Origin: Antribacter soli
GTDB taxonomy: Bacteria; Actinomycetota; Actinomycetes; Actinomycetales; Cellulomonadaceae
Direction of reading: 5' to 3'
Length of the DNA stretch: 64,000 nt
NCBI RefSeq assembly: GCF_021568775.1
Contig: NZ_JAKGSG010000029.1
Span: 179,855-243,854 of the forward strand
A program made the position numbers and the translations under genes. The notes beneath the pieces were generated by a model, which had not been told where the DNA came from, did no database searches, and was given only the letters and a program-made list of their open reading frames with translations. Within the stretch, counting starts at the first letter, position 1, and every line of letters begins with the position of its first letter. Below are positions 1-8,013 of the stretch, one piece after another.

Positions 1-134
1 CACGGGATGCCCTTCTTCGCGCACATGTGGCGCTCGAAAGGGGCGGTTGGCTCCCCGTCGAGCGCGCCTTGGGTAATGAGCGACGATCGCTCGCCGCATC
101 GTGGCCGGCCCAGCATCAGCGTCGACGGGGCCAC
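1..134 (-). CDS. Possible partial gene cut by the window edge, function unknown
   Basis: On the minus strand a frame is open from about position 208 to the window edge; the first plausible start is the GTG at 134, with an in-frame ATG at 116. From there about 44 codons are visible, containing LMLGRPRCGE and GEPTAPFERHMC. Third-position GC is roughly 80 percent, coding-like but lower than the neighbours. No family is recognised. No good ribosome binding site precedes either start, so the gene may begin elsewhere or be a remnant. Sequence to the left of the window is needed. Confidence 0.25.
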   Translation of the reverse strand, partial: MAPSTLMLGRPRCGERSSLITQGALDGEPTAPFERHMCAKKGIP

Positions 135-326
135 TCCGTTGAAGCGCTTCGACAAAAGTAGGGCGGCGATGGCAGGGATGCAAGCCCCAATACTGGGGAA
201 TTCGGGCTGGAAGTGGCGTCCTGCTGGTCGGCGGCGTCATGTCACAACGGCGGCGGCGTCGAGGCGTTTCGAGGGCGCGCCCCGTCCGACAGGCCCGCGA
301 TCCTCATCGCAGGTAAGGTCCCAAAA
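135..326. other. Intergenic stretch of less extreme base composition
   Basis: This stretch holds the start region of the possible leftward partial gene and the leader of the rightward lipase gene. It has visibly more A and T than the surroundings (for example around 150-200). No clear promoter hexamers or repeats were recognised apart from the Shine-Dalgarno-like AGGTAAGG just before the GTG at 327. Confidence 0.3.
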
Positions 327-2162
327 GTGACCATCACGCACGATCCGCCCGGTACGAGCGAGCCCGCTCCGCCGAACACTCTGGCAACGACGTCCGACGT
401 CGTCCGGGCGCTGGCCGGGCTTGTGACGGCGGCGCTCGGCGTCGTGCTGCTGCTGAACGCACCGTCGTCCGTGCAGGTCGTCATCGCGCTGTCCGGGGCG
501 GGCCTGGTCGTAGCGGGCGTGCCGCTTCTCCTCGGCCGGGGGATCCCGGGCGGGGACTCGGCGCCCGACGTCGCCACGTGGCCGCGGTGGCTCGACCGTG
601 CGGCGGGCGGCGTCCTGGTCGCGCTCGGCGTCACGGTCGTCGCGTGGCGCGTCGCGTCCGTGCGAGTGCTCGCGGCGCTGCTCGCAGCAGGGTTGGTCGT
701 GAGCGGCGTCACGGCGATCGTCCGCGCGGTGCGGGGGTCCCGCGACGATCGCGTCGCCGGAGGCCTGCTCGGCGGCGCTTCGGTCGCCATCGGGCTGTTC
801 GTGCTGGTGTGGCCCAAGCTGTCGCTCTTCCTCGTCGGGTTGCTCATCGGCGCCTGGCTGGTCCTGACGGGGCTCACGCTCGTGATCCGCACCGTCCGGG
901 GCGGCCGACGGCGCGGCCCGGCGCCGGGCACAGCCGACGGTGGTGCGCGGCGGCGGCGCCTGCGGCGGTGGGCACACACCGCGGGCGGCGCGCTGGCGCT
1001 CCTCGTCGCGGTCGCGCTGCTCGGTGCGACCGCGCTGCTGTACCGGGGCGACCCGCGCATCGCCCCCGACGCGTTCTACACGCCGCCGCAGTCGGTGCCC
1101 GAGGAGCCCGGACGGCTCATCCGGTCCGAGCAGATGACGGACGTCGTCCCGGACGGGATGCAAGCCTGGCGCATCCTCTACACGACGACGGACGGAGCCG
1201 GCGAGCCCCAGGTAGCGAGCGGCACCGTGCTCGCCGCCGAGGCTTTGCCCGACGGCCCGCGGCCGGTCCTCTCGGTCGCGCACGGCACCGTGGGAATCGT
1301 CCCGCGGTGCGCGCCGTCGCTGTCCGCCTCGCCCTTCCCCGACGATGCGGCGGCACCCCAGGCGCAGATGGTCGCCGAGGGCTGGGTCGTGGTGGCCTCG
1401 GACTACGTCGGCCTGGGGACGGCCGGGCCCCACGCGTACCTCGTCGGCCCGGACGCCGCGCACAACGTCCTCGACGCACAGCGTGCGGCCGACGAGCTCG
1501 ACGGTGTCGACCTGTCCGCCCGGACCGTCGTGTGGGGCCACTCGCAGGGCGGCCACAGCGCTCTGTGGACCGGGATCGTCGCACCCGACTACGCACCGGA
1601 GATCGAGCTGCTCGGCGTGGCCGCCCTGGCGCCCGCGTCCGACCTGCACGCGCTCGCGGAGGGCGTCAAGGCGACGACCATGGGCAAGGTCATCTCCGCG
1701 TACATCGCGAAGTCCTGGGCCGACTACTACCCCCAGCTCGAGCTCACCGCGATGGTGACCCCGGGGTACGGGCCGATCGTCCGGTTGATCGGCAACCGCT
1801 GCGCCGCCACGGTGGGCGACGCGCTCGCCGGGATCGCGACCGCGACGCAGCTGTCGCAGGAGATCTTCCGCCCGGACCAGATCGACGGCGAGGCGGGACA
1901 GCTGCTGCGGGTGAACAGCCCGACCGGAATGATCGCCGCGCCGGTGCTCATTGGCCAGGGCACGGCGGACGGGCTCGTCCTGCCCGCACAGCAGCGCGAC
2001 TTCGTGGCGGCACGGTGCGCCGCCGGCCAGGCGATCGACTTCCGGGAGTACTCAGGCCTCAGCCACCTGTCGCTGGTCGAGACCGACTCACCCCTGACGG
2101 CGGAGCTCCTGGCGTGGACGAACGCCCGGCTCGCCGGCGAGGCGCCGACGCCGACCTGCTGA
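327..2162 (+). CDS. HdeD-like membrane domain fused to a secretory-lipase-type alpha/beta hydrolase
   Basis: A 611-residue protein read from a GTG at 327, chosen because AGGTAAGG lies about 8 nt upstream; the frame is open further 5' but that part looks non-coding. Residues about 20-190 form three repeats of paired membrane helices of DUF308/HdeD type, followed by a seventh helix (AHTAGGALALLVAVALLGAT). The rest is a hydrolase of the secretory lipase family (LIP): the nucleophile elbow GHSQGG puts the catalytic serine near residue 406, and SDYVGLG and GLSHLSLVE match the usual surroundings of the triad. The catalytic domain would be membrane-anchored and probably face the outside, acting on acyl esters; the substrate is unknown. 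HdeD domains usually occur alone, so the fusion is notable. Confidence 0.8.
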   Translation: MTITHDPPGTSEPAPPNTLATTSDVVRALAGLVTAALGVVLLLNAPSSVQVVIALSGAGLVVAGVPLLLGRGIPGGDSAPDVATWPRWLDRAAGGVLVALGVTVVAWRVASVRVLAALLAAGLVVSGVTAIVRAVRGSRDDRVAGGLLGGASVAIGLFVLVWPKLSLFLVGLLIGAWLVLTGLTLVIRTVRGGRRRGPAPGTADGGARRRRLRRWAHTAGGALALLVAVALLGATALLYRGDPRIAPDAFYTPPQSVPEEPGRLIRSEQMTDVVPDGMQAWRILYTTTDGAGEPQVASGTVLAAEALPDGPRPVLSVAHGTVGIVPRCAPSLSASPFPDDAAAPQAQMVAEGWVVVASDYVGLGTAGPHAYLVGPDAAHNVLDAQRAADELDGVDLSARTVVWGHSQGGHSALWTGIVAPDYAPEIELLGVAALAPASDLHALAEGVKATTMGKVISAYIAKSWADYYPQLELTAMVTPGYGPIVRLIGNRCAATVGDALAGIATATQLSQEIFRPDQIDGEAGQLLRVNSPTGMIAAPVLIGQGTADGLVLPAQQRDFVAARCAAGQAIDFREYSGLSHLSLVETDSPLTAELLAWTNARLAGEAPTPTC

Positions 2163-2175
2163 GGCAGGTCGCGCC

Positions 2176-2267
2176 GGGGGGGGGGGGGGGGGGGGGGGGG
2201 GTGGGGGGGGGGCGCGGGGGCGGGGGGGGGGGGGGGGTGGGCCCCCCCCCCCCCCCCCCCCCCCCCC
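2176..2267. repeat. Poly-G/poly-C tract, probable sequencing or assembly artefact
   Basis: The tract starts with 26 G (2176-2201), continues G-rich with single T and C interruptions, and ends with exactly 26 C (2242-2267). It directly follows the stop codon of the lipase gene. Such runs are very rare in real chromosomes and look like no-signal poly-G reads assembled on both strands, perhaps over a strong terminator hairpin. True length and even adjacency of the two flanks are uncertain. A similar tract lies at 63917-63986. Confidence 0.6.
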
Positions 2268-2361
2268 GACCCCGGGCGACCCGGCCCGGGCAACCCGGCC
2301 TCAGGCGAACCCGACCCCGGAAGGCGTGGTGCGCACGGACAGCAAGGCATCGGCGCGGTCC

Positions 2362-2391
2362 TTCGACCCCGGCCGTGCGTCCCGCTAGATT
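2362..2391 (+). promoter_or_regulatory. Leaderless promoter of the small gene at 2398
   Basis: The -35-like TTCGAC (2362-2367) and -10 TAGATT (2386-2391) are 18 bp apart. The -10 ends 6 nt before the GTG start, so transcription would begin at the start codon itself. Confidence 0.5.
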
Positions 2392-2397
2392 TCCCGC

Positions 2398-2676
2398 GTG
2401 AACATCACCGAACGAGTCGACGCCGCCATCGCGACAGCCGTGTACGACGTCGTACTGCCGATCGACACCATGGGCGTGACCTTTTCCGACGACGATCTCG
2501 CAGCCGTCGCCGAGGCGTACGCGGCCGACCCGGCCGCGACGATCGAGGCGGCCGACGTGCGGTTCGCACAGCACATGGACGCCGCGACCGCTGCCGCGTC
2601 GGACGACGACGCCGAGGAGGCGACCCTCCGCGCCCGGGCGGCGCTCGCCCTGAAGGAGCGCCTGGAGTCGCTGTGA
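2398..2676 (+). CDS. Small conserved-looking protein of unknown function
   Basis: A 92-residue, acidic, alanine-rich protein with a GTG start. It has no signal peptide or membrane segment and is predicted mostly helical (DDDLAAVAEAYAADP, ATLRARAALALKERLESL). The start is supported by a TAGATT -10 box exactly 6 nt upstream and by the lack of a Shine-Dalgarno sequence, meaning a leaderless mRNA. Strong third-position GC supports coding. No domain is recognised. It stands alone between the artefactual poly-G tract and the convergent MFS gene. Confidence 0.6.
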   Translation: MNITERVDAAIATAVYDVVLPIDTMGVTFSDDDLAAVAEAYAADPAATIEAADVRFAQHMDAATAAASDDDAEEATLRARAALALKERLESL

Positions 2677-2732
2677 GCCCGCGGACCGGAGCCGGCGCCC
2701 GCTGAGCCCCACCCACCGCGCTACGCCGGCAT

Positions 2733-3974
2733 CTACCGCCCCGGCACCTCGGCGAGCGGCACCCCCGCGAGCGGGACGTCGTCGGGCAGCGCGAGCCGGC
2801 GCTCGACCGCGCCGCGCAGGAGGAGGACGGCCGACGAGGCGGCCAGGCCGGCCCCGAGGGTCAGCCACCAGACCGCCGGCCCGGCCGTGTAGAGCGCGAC
2901 GCCGCCGGTCAGGGCGGCGAAGCGGCCCACGCCCCACGTCCACTGGAAGGCGCCCTGGTAGCGACCACGGGCATCTGCCGGCGCGAGGTCGGCGACGACG
3001 GCGGCGGCGATCCCGCCAGCGATCACCTCCCCGGCCGACCACACGAGCACCGTCAGCCCGAAGGTGAGCGCGTCGTGAGCGAGGCCCGTCGCCGCGACCC
3101 CTACCGTGACCAGCACGCCCGAGGCCGCGAGCGCCGGGAGCTGCGGGAGCCGGGCCACGCGCGCGGCGGCCCAGGGCTGGAGCAGCACGACGACGACGGC
3201 GTTCACCGCGGCCAGCGCGCCGTAGACGGTGGGCGGGAGCCCGGCGTCGCGCACGGCGAGCGGGAGCACCGACTCCGTGAGCGAGTAGACGAACAGCTGG
3301 ACGCCGAGGACCACGAGCAGGACCAGCATCAGGCGGTCCCGGAGCACGACGCCGTACCCCGCGCGCGGGGCGCGCCCAGCACCGCTCCCGGCGTCGGCGG
3401 CGGCGGCGACCCGCGGCACGTCGGGTAGGCGCAGCACGACGATGACGGCGAACGCGAGGAACGTGGCGGCGTCGACGGCGAAGAGCAGGCCGTACCCGCG
3501 CTCGGCGAGGTAGCCGCCGAGGACGCCCGCGACAGCCGTGCCGACGTTCACGCCCCAGTACTGGAGCGCGTAGGCGCGCTGGCGCAGGCCGGGCGGCGTG
3601 GCGTCGGCCACGATCGAGCTCGCGGGGGGCAGGCCGGCCGACGAGGCAGTGCCGAGGAGGAGCGCGGCCCCGGCCATCGTCCACGCGCCGGGCGCCGCGT
3701 ACAGCAGACCCAAGGCGGCCGCGGCACCCAGGAGCGAGGCGAGCAGTGTCGTCCGGCGCCCGAGCCTGTCGGCCAGGTACCCGCCGAGCACGGGGCCGAC
3801 GAGTCCGCCCACGCCGAGGGCGCCGAGGACGGCCGGGATCCGCTCGTCGGGGATGCCGCGGTCGCCGAGGAAGTAGACGAGGAACGGGACCACGACGAAC
3901 CCGAGCCGGTTGACGACGGTCCCGGCGAAGACGGTCCAGACGGCCGGCGGCAGGCCTCGGTAGGAGCTGAGCAT
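2733..3974 (-). CDS. MFS transporter, drug-exporter type
   Basis: A 413-residue major facilitator with about 12 membrane helices. The loop 2-3 signature is clear (GGYLADRLGRRTTLLAS, about residues 63-80). The N-terminal half resembles the drug:H+ antiporter group with FVVVPFLVYFLGDRGIP in helix 1-2. It probably exports a small hydrophobic compound by proton exchange; the substrate cannot be told. It is transcribed divergently from the ArsR-type regulator at 4057 across an 82-bp gap with an imperfect palindrome, so the regulator probably represses this exporter. CAGGCT lies 6 nt before the ATG, so a leaderless mRNA is possible. Confidence 0.85.
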   Translation of the reverse strand: MLSSYRGLPPAVWTVFAGTVVNRLGFVVVPFLVYFLGDRGIPDERIPAVLGALGVGGLVGPVLGGYLADRLGRRTTLLASLLGAAAALGLLYAAPGAWTMAGAALLLGTASSAGLPPASSIVADATPPGLRQRAYALQYWGVNVGTAVAGVLGGYLAERGYGLLFAVDAATFLAFAVIVVLRLPDVPRVAAAADAGSGAGRAPRAGYGVVLRDRLMLVLLVVLGVQLFVYSLTESVLPLAVRDAGLPPTVYGALAAVNAVVVVLLQPWAAARVARLPQLPALAASGVLVTVGVAATGLAHDALTFGLTVLVWSAGEVIAGGIAAAVVADLAPADARGRYQGAFQWTWGVGRFAALTGGVALYTAGPAVWWLTLGAGLAASSAVLLLRGAVERRLALPDDVPLAGVPLAEVPGR

Positions 3975-4010
3975 GGCCCGAGCCTGCGGGTCCCCGAGCG
4001 CGCGACCGAA

Positions 4011-4032
4011 TGATTAAGGTGTCGCTGAATCA
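4011..4032. promoter_or_regulatory. Candidate operator between the MFS and ArsR-type genes
   Basis: A 22-bp imperfect palindrome with arms TGATT and AATCA and further symmetric AG/CT positions, in the gap between divergent genes and 24 bp before the regulator start. This is where an autoregulating winged-helix repressor would bind. Confidence 0.4.
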
Positions 4033-4056
4033 GTCACCCCACCTGCAGGAGGAACG

Positions 4057-5043
4057 ATGGACGTACAGGTCCCGTTCACGGCCGACGACGTCGCGCGCAC
4101 CCGCTTCGCCGTGTCCCCGATGTGGGAGGTCGTCACGAGCTTCCGCCTGCTCACCCGGCCGTCCGCGCCCGCGCCGTACCCCCGCTGGGCAGCCCGCGTG
4201 CGCCCGCTCGTCCGGTCGGCGGGGCTCGACCGGGGCCGCCTCGCGGACCTCGTCCCGCCCGACGGGTTCCTGGCGGACCTTCTGACCCCCCTGCCCGCCA
4301 CCGCCTTCCCCACCCTCGCCGAGGAGCTCGCGGCCATTCGCGCGACGGACCCCGAACACCTGGTCGAGGACCTCGACGCCCTCGTCGCGGACGGCCGCGT
4401 CCCGGCCGCACGTCTGGCGCCGCTGCGTGCCGACCCGGCCGCGACGCTCGCCCAGGTGGCCGACGAGGCAGCGCGCTACTGGGAGATCGCGCTCGCGCCC
4501 TGGTGGTCGCGGATCACGACGGTGCTCGAGGCGGACGTGTTCCAGCGCGCCCGCTCGGTCGCGGGCCTCGGCGCGGCGCACGTGCTCAACGAGCTGCACG
4601 AGTCGGTGAGCTGGGACGAGGGCTCGCTCAACCTCGTCCGCCGTAGCTGCAAGGTGACCCGGCAGGGCGCCGGCGCGGGCCTCGTCCTGGTGCCCTCGGT
4701 GTTCCTCCGGGACCGCGTGCTGACGCGGACGACGCCGCCCGACCCGCCCCAGCTCGCCTACCCGGCGTTGGGGGCGGGCACCGTCTGGGAGCCGCGTCCC
4801 ACGGGACAGCTCGACGCGCTCGCCGCCGTGCTGGGCCGCAGCCGCGCCCTGCTGCTCGCCGAGCTCGACTCCCCCGCCTCGACCACCCAGCTCGCGCAGC
4901 GAGCTGGCCTCACCGCGGCGGGCGTGTCCCAGCACCTGACGGCGATGCGGGACGCCGGCCTCGTCAGCGCGCACCGCGCCGGCCGCTCGGTCCTGTACGC
5001 GCGGACGGTCACGGCGGACGCCCTCGTCGGCCCTCAGGCCTGA
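4057..5043 (+). CDS. ArsR-type winged-helix transcriptional regulator with long N-terminal domain
   Basis: A 328-residue protein whose C-terminal 80 residues form an ArsR-like winged helix (STTQLAQRAGLTAAGVSQHLTAM, then AGLVSAHRAGRSVLYAR as the wing). The first 240 residues match the layout of long actinobacterial ArsR proteins with an extra domain (DUF5937-like), including an ARYWEIALAPWW stretch. The ATG at 4057 follows GGAGGA at good spacing. It probably controls the divergent MFS exporter and itself. The effector is unknown; no metal-binding cysteine pair was seen. Confidence 0.8.
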   Translation: MDVQVPFTADDVARTRFAVSPMWEVVTSFRLLTRPSAPAPYPRWAARVRPLVRSAGLDRGRLADLVPPDGFLADLLTPLPATAFPTLAEELAAIRATDPEHLVEDLDALVADGRVPAARLAPLRADPAATLAQVADEAARYWEIALAPWWSRITTVLEADVFQRARSVAGLGAAHVLNELHESVSWDEGSLNLVRRSCKVTRQGAGAGLVLVPSVFLRDRVLTRTTPPDPPQLAYPALGAGTVWEPRPTGQLDALAAVLGRSRALLLAELDSPASTTQLAQRAGLTAAGVSQHLTAMRDAGLVSAHRAGRSVLYARTVTADALVGPQA

Positions 5044-5110
5044 ACGGCGCACCGGTTCGGCAAGCCTCTCCTTGCTGGAAACCTCGCCGGGAACCTGTTT
5101 GGCTGGTCGC

Positions 5111-5860
5111 ATGTCGACGCAGGCACAGGAAGGGCAGGCCGCCAACCCACCGGCCGCGCACGACGCCGAACCGCACCGGGAGGGGCTGGCCCAGCGGCTG
5201 AACTGGCTACGTGCCGGCGTCCTCGGCGCGAACGACGGCATCGTGTCGGTGGCGGCCGTCGTGGTCGGCGTGGCGGGCGCGACGACGCAGAACGCCCCCA
5301 TCCTCATCGCGGGGCTGGCGGCCCTCGTCGGTGGCGCGATCTCGATGGCGCTCGGCGAGTACGTGTCCGTCAGCAGCCAGAGCGACAGCGAGAAGGCGCT
5401 CATAGCGAAGGAGCGCCGAGAGCTCGAGGAGATGCCGGACGAGGAGCTCGCCGAGCTTGCCGGTCTGTACGAGGCCAAGGGCCTCTCCCCCACGACCGCG
5501 CGGCAGGTCGCGGTCGAGCTCACCGCGCACGACGCCCTGGGCGCCCACCTGTCCGCGGAGCTGAACATCGACCAGTACGACGTCGTCAGCCCGTGGCACG
5601 CCGCCACCGCGTCCGCGCTCGCGTTCACCGTCGGCGGCGTGCTGCCCCTCGCGTCCGTGCTGCTCGTGCCCGAGCCGTGGCGCTCAGCGGTGACCTTCGT
5701 CGTGGTCCTGGCCGCCCTGGCCGTGACCGGCGGGATGGCCGCGTGGATCGGCGGCAGCCCCCGGACTCGGTCGATCGCCCGCGTCGTCGTGGGCGGCGCG
5801 CTCGCGCTGGGCGCCACGTTCGGGATCGGCTCGCTGCTCGGCGTGGCCGGGGTGGTCTGA
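5111..5860 (+). CDS. VIT1/CCC1-family iron/manganese transporter
   Basis: A 249-residue protein of the vacuolar iron transporter family. The ATG at 5111 is preferred over an upstream in-frame start because LNWLRAGVLGANDGIVS, the conserved first-helix motif with its key Asp, then lies at the usual distance (about residues 30-46). Five membrane helices are visible; the central cytoplasmic part (KERRELEEMPDEELAELAGLYE) is the helical metal-binding domain with several Glu. It likely moves Fe2+ or Mn2+ out of the cytoplasm. No clear Shine-Dalgarno is present. It is followed 27 bp later by the DNA ligase gene in the same direction. Confidence 0.85.
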   Translation: MSTQAQEGQAANPPAAHDAEPHREGLAQRLNWLRAGVLGANDGIVSVAAVVVGVAGATTQNAPILIAGLAALVGGAISMALGEYVSVSSQSDSEKALIAKERRELEEMPDEELAELAGLYEAKGLSPTTARQVAVELTAHDALGAHLSAELNIDQYDVVSPWHAATASALAFTVGGVLPLASVLLVPEPWRSAVTFVVVLAALAVTGGMAAWIGGSPRTRSIARVVVGGALALGATFGIGSLLGVAGVV

Positions 5861-5887
5861 GACCCGTCCCCCGGTGACGATGGGGGC

Positions 5888-7516
5888 ATGCTCCTCGCCG
5901 ACGTCGCCGCCACCTCCGACGCTGTCGCCGCCACCCGGTCGCGACTCGCCAAGCGCGCCGCGATCGCGGAGCTCCTGCGGCGGGCCGCCGATGATTCCGC
6001 CGACGACGTCGAGATCGTCGTCGCCTACCTCGCCGGCGAGCTGCGCCAGCGCCGCACCGGTCTCGGCTGGGCGGCCCTGCGCCACCTGCCGCCGCCCGCC
6101 ACGACGGCGACGCTCACCGTCCGCGACGTGGACGCCGCGTTCGAGGCGATCGCGGCGCTCTCGGGCACCGGTTCCGAGGCGGCGCGTGCGGCGGCGTCGG
6201 CCGCGCTGTTCGGCGCGGCGACGGAGCGCGAGCAGGCGTTCCTGCGGGGACTGGTCGCCGGTGAGCTGCGGCAGGGCGCGCTGGACTCCGTCGTCGTCGA
6301 CGCGGTGGCCGAGGCGGCCGGTGTGCCCGCCGACGCGGTCCGCCGTGCTGTCATGCTCCGGGGCGCCACGGGCCCGGTCGCGAGCGCCGCACTCTTGGCA
6401 TCGGCGCCGGGCGGGGACCCGCTCACTGTCCTGGCGGGCTTCACGCTGGAGGTCGGGCGGCCGGTGCGGCCGATGCTGGCGCAGTCGGCGCCCGACGTCG
6501 GCGCCGCCATCGAGAAGCTCGGCTCGCCGGGCGAGGTCTGCGTCGACGTCAAGCTGGACGGCATCCGTATCCAGGTGCACCGGCTCGGCGACGAGGTGCG
6601 TGTTCACACACGGTCTCTCGACGACATCACCGACCGCGTCCCGGAGATCGTCGCCGCGGTGCGCGCCCTGCCGTCGGACCGCCTCGTGCTCGACGGCGAG
6701 GCGCTCGCCCTCGGGCCCGACGGCGTCCCGCGCCCCTTCCAGGAGACGGCCGCCCGGTCCGCGACGCGGGAGGCTCGCGAGGCCGCCGCCGGCGCGGCCG
6801 GCGATGGGTCCGACGTCGGCGCCTCGGCCGACCCGTCCGATCCCGCCGCTGAGGCGGCCCTTGCGTCCCGGGTCCAGCTGTCCCCGTTCTTCTTCGACGT
6901 GCTCCACGCGGACGGCCGTGACCTCGTGGACGCCCCGCTGCGCGAGCGGCTCGCAGTCCTCGACCAGGTCGCGGCGCCGCACACGGTCCGGCGCCTGGTC
7001 ACGGACGACCCGGCGGCGGCCGCGGACTTCTTCGCGGGCGCCCTGCGCGAGCAGCAGGAGGGCGTCGTGGTGAAGTCGCTGGAGGCGCCGTACGCGGCGG
7101 GCCGCCGCGGTGCCGGGTGGGTCAAGGTCAAGCCGCGCCAGACGCTCGACCTCGTGGTGCTGGCCGTCGAGTGGGGCTCGGGCCGCCGGCAGGGCACGCT
7201 GTCGAACATCCACCTCGGTGCGCGCGACCCCGAGGGCGGCTTCGTCATGCTCGGCAAGACGTTCAAGGGCATGACCGACGAGATGCTCGCGTGGCAGACC
7301 CGCCGGTTCCTCGAGCTCGAGACGACCCGCTCGGGGCACGTGGTCCACGTGCGCCCCGAGCAGGTCGTCGAGATCGCGTTCGACGGGCTGCAGCGCTCTA
7401 CCCGCTACCCGGGCGGGCTGGCGCTCCGGTTCGCGCGCGTGCTGCGCTACCGCGACGACAAGAGCGCCTCGGAGGCGGACACGATCGACACGGTGCGCTC
7501 CCTGGCGGGCTACTAG
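5888..7516 (+). CDS. ligB: ATP-dependent DNA ligase (LigB type)
   Basis: A 542-residue ATP-dependent ligase. Residues 1-200 form the helical DNA-binding domain, and the adenylation domain begins with motif I ([11 protein letters not shown]), with Lys222 as the AMP-accepting residue. The LVLDGEAL and [12 protein letters not shown] motifs follow, then [13 protein letters not shown] (motif V), and the OB domain closes the protein. Length and order match the stand-alone LigB of mycobacteria and streptomycetes. Such enzymes supplement the essential NAD-dependent LigA in nick repair. No Ku gene lies nearby, so a role in end joining is not suggested. A Glu/Ala/Asp-rich linker at about residues 290-320 looks like a lineage-specific insert. 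Confidence 0.9.
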   Translation: MLLADVAATSDAVAATRSRLAKRAAIAELLRRAADDSADDVEIVVAYLAGELRQRRTGLGWAALRHLPPPATTATLTVRDVDAAFEAIAALSGTGSEAARAAASAALFGAATEREQAFLRGLVAGELRQGALDSVVVDAVAEAAGVPADAVRRAVMLRGATGPVASAALLASAPGGDPLTVLAGFTLEVGRPVRPMLAQSAPDVGAAIEKLGSPGEVCVDVKLDGIRIQVHRLGDEVRVHTRSLDDITDRVPEIVAAVRALPSDRLVLDGEALALGPDGVPRPFQETAARSATREAREAAAGAAGDGSDVGASADPSDPAAEAALASRVQLSPFFFDVLHADGRDLVDAPLRERLAVLDQVAAPHTVRRLVTDDPAAAADFFAGALREQQEGVVVKSLEAPYAAGRRGAGWVKVKPRQTLDLVVLAVEWGSGRRQGTLSNIHLGARDPEGGFVMLGKTFKGMTDEMLAWQTRRFLELETTRSGHVVHVRPEQVVEIAFDGLQRSTRYPGGLALRFARVLRYRDDKSASEADTIDTVRSLAGY

Positions 7517-7540
7517 GGGTGTCTCCCATACGGGCGGCCC

Positions 7541-7975
7541 TCAGTCGAGGCAGAACTCGTTGCCCTCGATGTCCTGCAGCGTGATGCACGACTCGTTCTC
7601 CTCGTCGGCGTACTGCGTCAGCACGTGTGTAGCGCCGAGCGCGAGCAGCCGTGCGGCCTCGGCCTCGAGGGTGGCGAGGCGCTCCTCACCCACGAGCCCG
7701 GTGCCGGCCCGCACGTCGAGATGCACCCGGTTCTTGACGACCTTGCCCTCGGGAACGCGCTGGAAGTACAGCCGCGGACCGACACCCGTGGGATCGATGC
7801 AGGCGAACCATGCACCCCGATCCTCAGGCGGCAGCGAGCGATCGTATTCGTCCCAGGTGGCGAACCCCTCCGGTGGCGGCGGTACGACGTACCCCAACAC
7901 CTCGCACCAGAAGCGAGCGACGCGCTCAGGCTCTGCGCAGTCGAAGGTGACTTGGAACTGTCTGACAGACGGCAT
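7541..7975 (-). CDS. VOC (glyoxalase/bleomycin-resistance fold) protein
   Basis: A 144-residue glyoxalase-like protein. It starts with FQVTFDCAEPERVARFWCEVLGY, typical of the first beta-alpha-beta unit, and ends with CITLQDIEGNEFCLD, carrying the usual final metal-ligand Glu. Conserved AWFACIDPTG and NRVHLDV stretches place it in the actinobacterial glyoxalase-like subgroup whose substrates are mostly unknown. It is convergent with the ligase gene (24-bp gap). A TATGGT box sits 6 nt before the ATG. Confidence 0.85.
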   Translation of the reverse strand: MPSVRQFQVTFDCAEPERVARFWCEVLGYVVPPPPEGFATWDEYDRSLPPEDRGAWFACIDPTGVGPRLYFQRVPEGKVVKNRVHLDVRAGTGLVGEERLATLEAEAARLLALGATHVLTQYADEENESCITLQDIEGNEFCLD

Positions 7976-7981
7976 CGGTCC

Positions 7982-7987
7982 ACCATA
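7982..7987 (-). promoter_or_regulatory. Leaderless -10 box of the VOC gene
   Basis: TATGGT on the minus strand, followed by 6 nt and the ATG at 7975. No Shine-Dalgarno is present, so transcription probably starts at the A of ATG. Confidence 0.5.
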
Positions 7988-8013
7988 GCGGCGCGTTCAC
8001 GCTCGCCGGCCCG

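Noticed and set aside
213..326. N-terminal extension of the lipase fusion upstream of 327
   Set aside because: The stretch is Arg/Ser-rich, not membrane-like, and the GTG at 327 has a good ribosome binding site.
237..1649. Long minus-strand open frame opposite the lipase gene
   Set aside because: Arg/Asp/Gly-rich translation without any motif; a typical shadow of a high-GC gene.
2059..3684. Long minus-strand frame running across the poly-C tract and the MFS gene
   Set aside because: It consists of shadow sequence and Gly/Pro homopolymer from the tract; the MFS frame explains the region.
4030..5952. 640-codon minus-strand frame opposite the ArsR-type and VIT genes
   Set aside because: Ser/Thr/Arg-rich and motif-free, while the plus strand carries two clear families.
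5888..7516. DNA ligase as part of a Ku/LigD end-joining system
   Set aside because: It has no polymerase or nuclease domain and no Ku gene is near.
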